Shown here piece after piece: positions 62,227 through 64,000 of a stretch of 64,000 nt of DNA. The DNA comes from Obelidium mucronatum (lineage: Eukaryota; Chytridiomycota; Chytridiomycetes; Chytridiales; Chytriomycetaceae): positions 62,001 to 126,000 of the forward strand of contig JAIVFH010000060.1 in the NCBI GenBank assembly GCA_025765595.1, written 5' to 3'. The notes under the pieces are model-generated. The model saw nothing but the letters and a program-made list of their open reading frames with translations, was not told the DNA's origin and did not search any database. Each line of letters opens with the position of its first letter. The stretch's first letter is position 1. A program made the translations under genes and the position numbers.

Positions 62227-64000
62227 ATGCCCCCAATTTTCGCTCTTCTCAGCCTTGTGGCTTTGGTCAATAGCTACGGGCCTATTCCATCAAGTGCCCC
62301 AGAGTTATGGATACCAAGTTCCCTGTTCCAACCAATACCCGGCGTCCATGGTGTTGATGACTGCGTCACACTACAGAATGTTGGTCAGTGCATTCCAGCG
62401 AATTCCGAGCTGCGGCCATGTCAATATCTATTCGTTGACAACTTTTACTTGGTTATGCACGTGAGTCTGGCTGGTCTTTTCTGAGTGTTTTGAGTTTGAC
62501 GTCAAAACAGGTGATGCCAACCTGGCCTTGTACTCCTCAAATCCCGCAACCACTAGACCGGTTCCCAGAATGGACTACAAACTATTCCAACTAATTACTT
62601 ACTCTGATGGTTATGCTTTGCGACATACCAACGAATCACTCAGCATCGTTGACCCAAAGGGAGATATCATAACCACATTCACCTATCCCATTGTAGTTGG
62701 TGGCAACTATGACCTCTGCGTATTTCCGGGCCCTTATTTTCGGGCTCGGTAGTTTCGCATGGACTGTGAATCCACCTGTTTTTTCTAATTTTGGGTTTCA
62801 TCTTTGCGAGGACATTGGTTCGATGATGCGGCGGCCGAATGGTGACTTTTGCTTCCCCAAGCAGCGGATAGGACCGTGCCAGTATTTGATCCTCGGAAAT
62901 TATACTCTGATGATGCAAAGTGAGGGCAGCTTTATAATTGGTCTACTGCTTGACTCAACAAACCACCTCCTTGCATACAGCTTCAGGGGACTTGGCTGGG
63001 AACTTAGTGCTTCGCGAAGGAAGATAACGTTCTTTGGACCATGGGCACCTCGGAAATCAGCCGAGGGATTACTCCTTCGCGTTTGACACGCCTTTTTCGA
63101 TTTCGATTTCAAGCCCGAGTGGAGGAAACTCGTTTACTTGGTCAGATCAAAGCCTGAACTCCTCTAGCCTGTTTGCTTGTATTCAATCGACCACTGGTGA
63201 ACTCTATTCGATGCCGAGTGTTATCGCTGGATTGGATTTGTGCGAAAGCATTGAATACCTTCCTGCCCATAGCCCGATCGATAAATCAAATGTGCATTTG
63301 CTTCCTGGAGATAGTATTTTGTCGTGTCAGTACATTTACTATCAGGGCATATTGCTGTTGATGCAACGTGAGTAGAGCTGAAAGTTCTGGTTTGACTTCT
63401 AACCATTGCAAAACAAAAACAAAGGTGACGGGAATCTTGTTATGTATCTGCAAAATTATACTCAAACATTTTCAACGGGTTTCAAAGGGGCTGATGCAGA
63501 AAAGTACTGGTTTCACTTTTCAAAGGGGACTCTCTCAGCATCAAGCGGGAAGATGGAAGCTCACTGACAAAATACCCGCTAAACAATCCGCCATATTTAA
63601 ATTGAGCATTAGTGCGTATGCTAGACTTCCGTATTTTGGGGTTGACCAATCTCAACTGATAATTGGCCTGGAGCCACATTGGAGTATTTTGGGTTCCGTC
63701 TACGCAGAAAGTATGGATTATTTTCCGTCTGACCATTTGCGTGGAAACAATTGGATCATAGGGGAGTGGATCCTGGGAGACTCGATGTTTGTTTCGAGGA
63801 ATGAGTGTAACTACAAGCACCGCCCTGGGTAGTTAGTTATAAAAAGATGTATCAAGGCGATTTTCTGGATCAATAGGAGTTTGAACGATTTAAAGGGGCG
63901 TGTGGTTTGGTATAGGAGTCTGAGTGTTGAAGGTAAATTGTGCTTTTTTGTTTTGGATTCGCGGAAGCTGTACCTGACAATTAAACATCACAGGTTCGGG
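62227..64000 (+). CDS. Secreted multi-repeat protein with bulb-lectin-like units (3' end off window or unresolved)
   Basis: ATG 62227 starts a signal peptide (MPPIFALLSLVALVNS). At least four related units follow: each has a CxxL/LC start, a stretch near PCQYL or SCQYI, an aromatic-rich strand (NYTLMMQ, GILLLMQ) and DGNLVMYLQN/DANLALYSSN. This is the pattern of bulb-type (mannose-binding, B-lectin) beta-prisms. Introns split units after MQ; the third (63370-63424) joins in phase, but the first misses one base, and other frame breaks occur near 62750 and 63060. So the locus may be a decayed gene or contain indels. Carbohydrate binding at the cell surface is inferred. Confidence 0.5.

Overview
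The window reads as nuclear DNA of a zoosporic (chytrid-like) fungus. Genes are intron-rich, with short GT-AG introns that I could join in frame. Fungal-type genes (COX9, a Cdc11-type septin, GUP1, mitoferrins, a HET-domain protein) sit beside a ciliary gene, CFAP299, which is expected only in organisms that build a flagellum. I saw no transposon, CRISPR array, rRNA or tRNA gene.

Layout. 0-3.5 kb: two related Ser-rich disordered proteins (the first runs off the left edge) and a small unknown gene whose last exon is tandemly duplicated. 3.5-10.1 kb: a same-strand array of six intact and one broken secreted DOMON (cytochrome b-like) genes, with an SDR oxidoreductase inside it and an ankyrin-gene relic. 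10.4-23 kb: housekeeping genes (COX9, MON1, 3-hydroxyacyl-CoA dehydrogenase, a PPR-like mitochondrial protein), a frameshifted F-box/ankyrin gene, a broken LRR locus and a septin. 23.1-35.5 kb: a minus-strand array of a seven-helix membrane protein family (four intact, three broken, one short relic), interrupted by a PHD/ePHD gene, PTPA, CFAP299 and a small unknown gene. 35.7-38.7 kb: a divergent pair of mitoferrin paralogs. 39.2-45.8 kb: a dense block of a complex I small subunit, NUP43-like WD40 protein, PPIL1 cyclophilin and NRDE2. 45.9-57.4 kb: a large secreted EXORDIUM-like/mucin protein, a HET-domain protein, a Wee1-type kinase and GUP1. 57.7-64 kb: a fifth intact seven-helix gene, then a decayed tract with a broken sixth-type copy, an ITPase (HAM1) pseudogene and PGK remnants, then a secreted lectin-like repeat locus that runs to the right edge.

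The two expanding families (secreted heme-binding-type DOMON proteins and seven-helix receptor-like proteins) suggest surface or environmental sensing roles, but this is inference. The most unusual signal is a short perfect hairpin, ACCGCC-NNN-GGCGGT, present three times in one intron and seven times in an unrelated intron 50 kb away, always with purine-N-A loops when read in the sense direction of the host gene.

Several conserved genes carry single-base frame breaks (NRDE2, the ankyrin gene, one seven-helix copy). Some may be assembly indels rather than real mutations, so pseudogene calls that rest on one break are marked as tentative.
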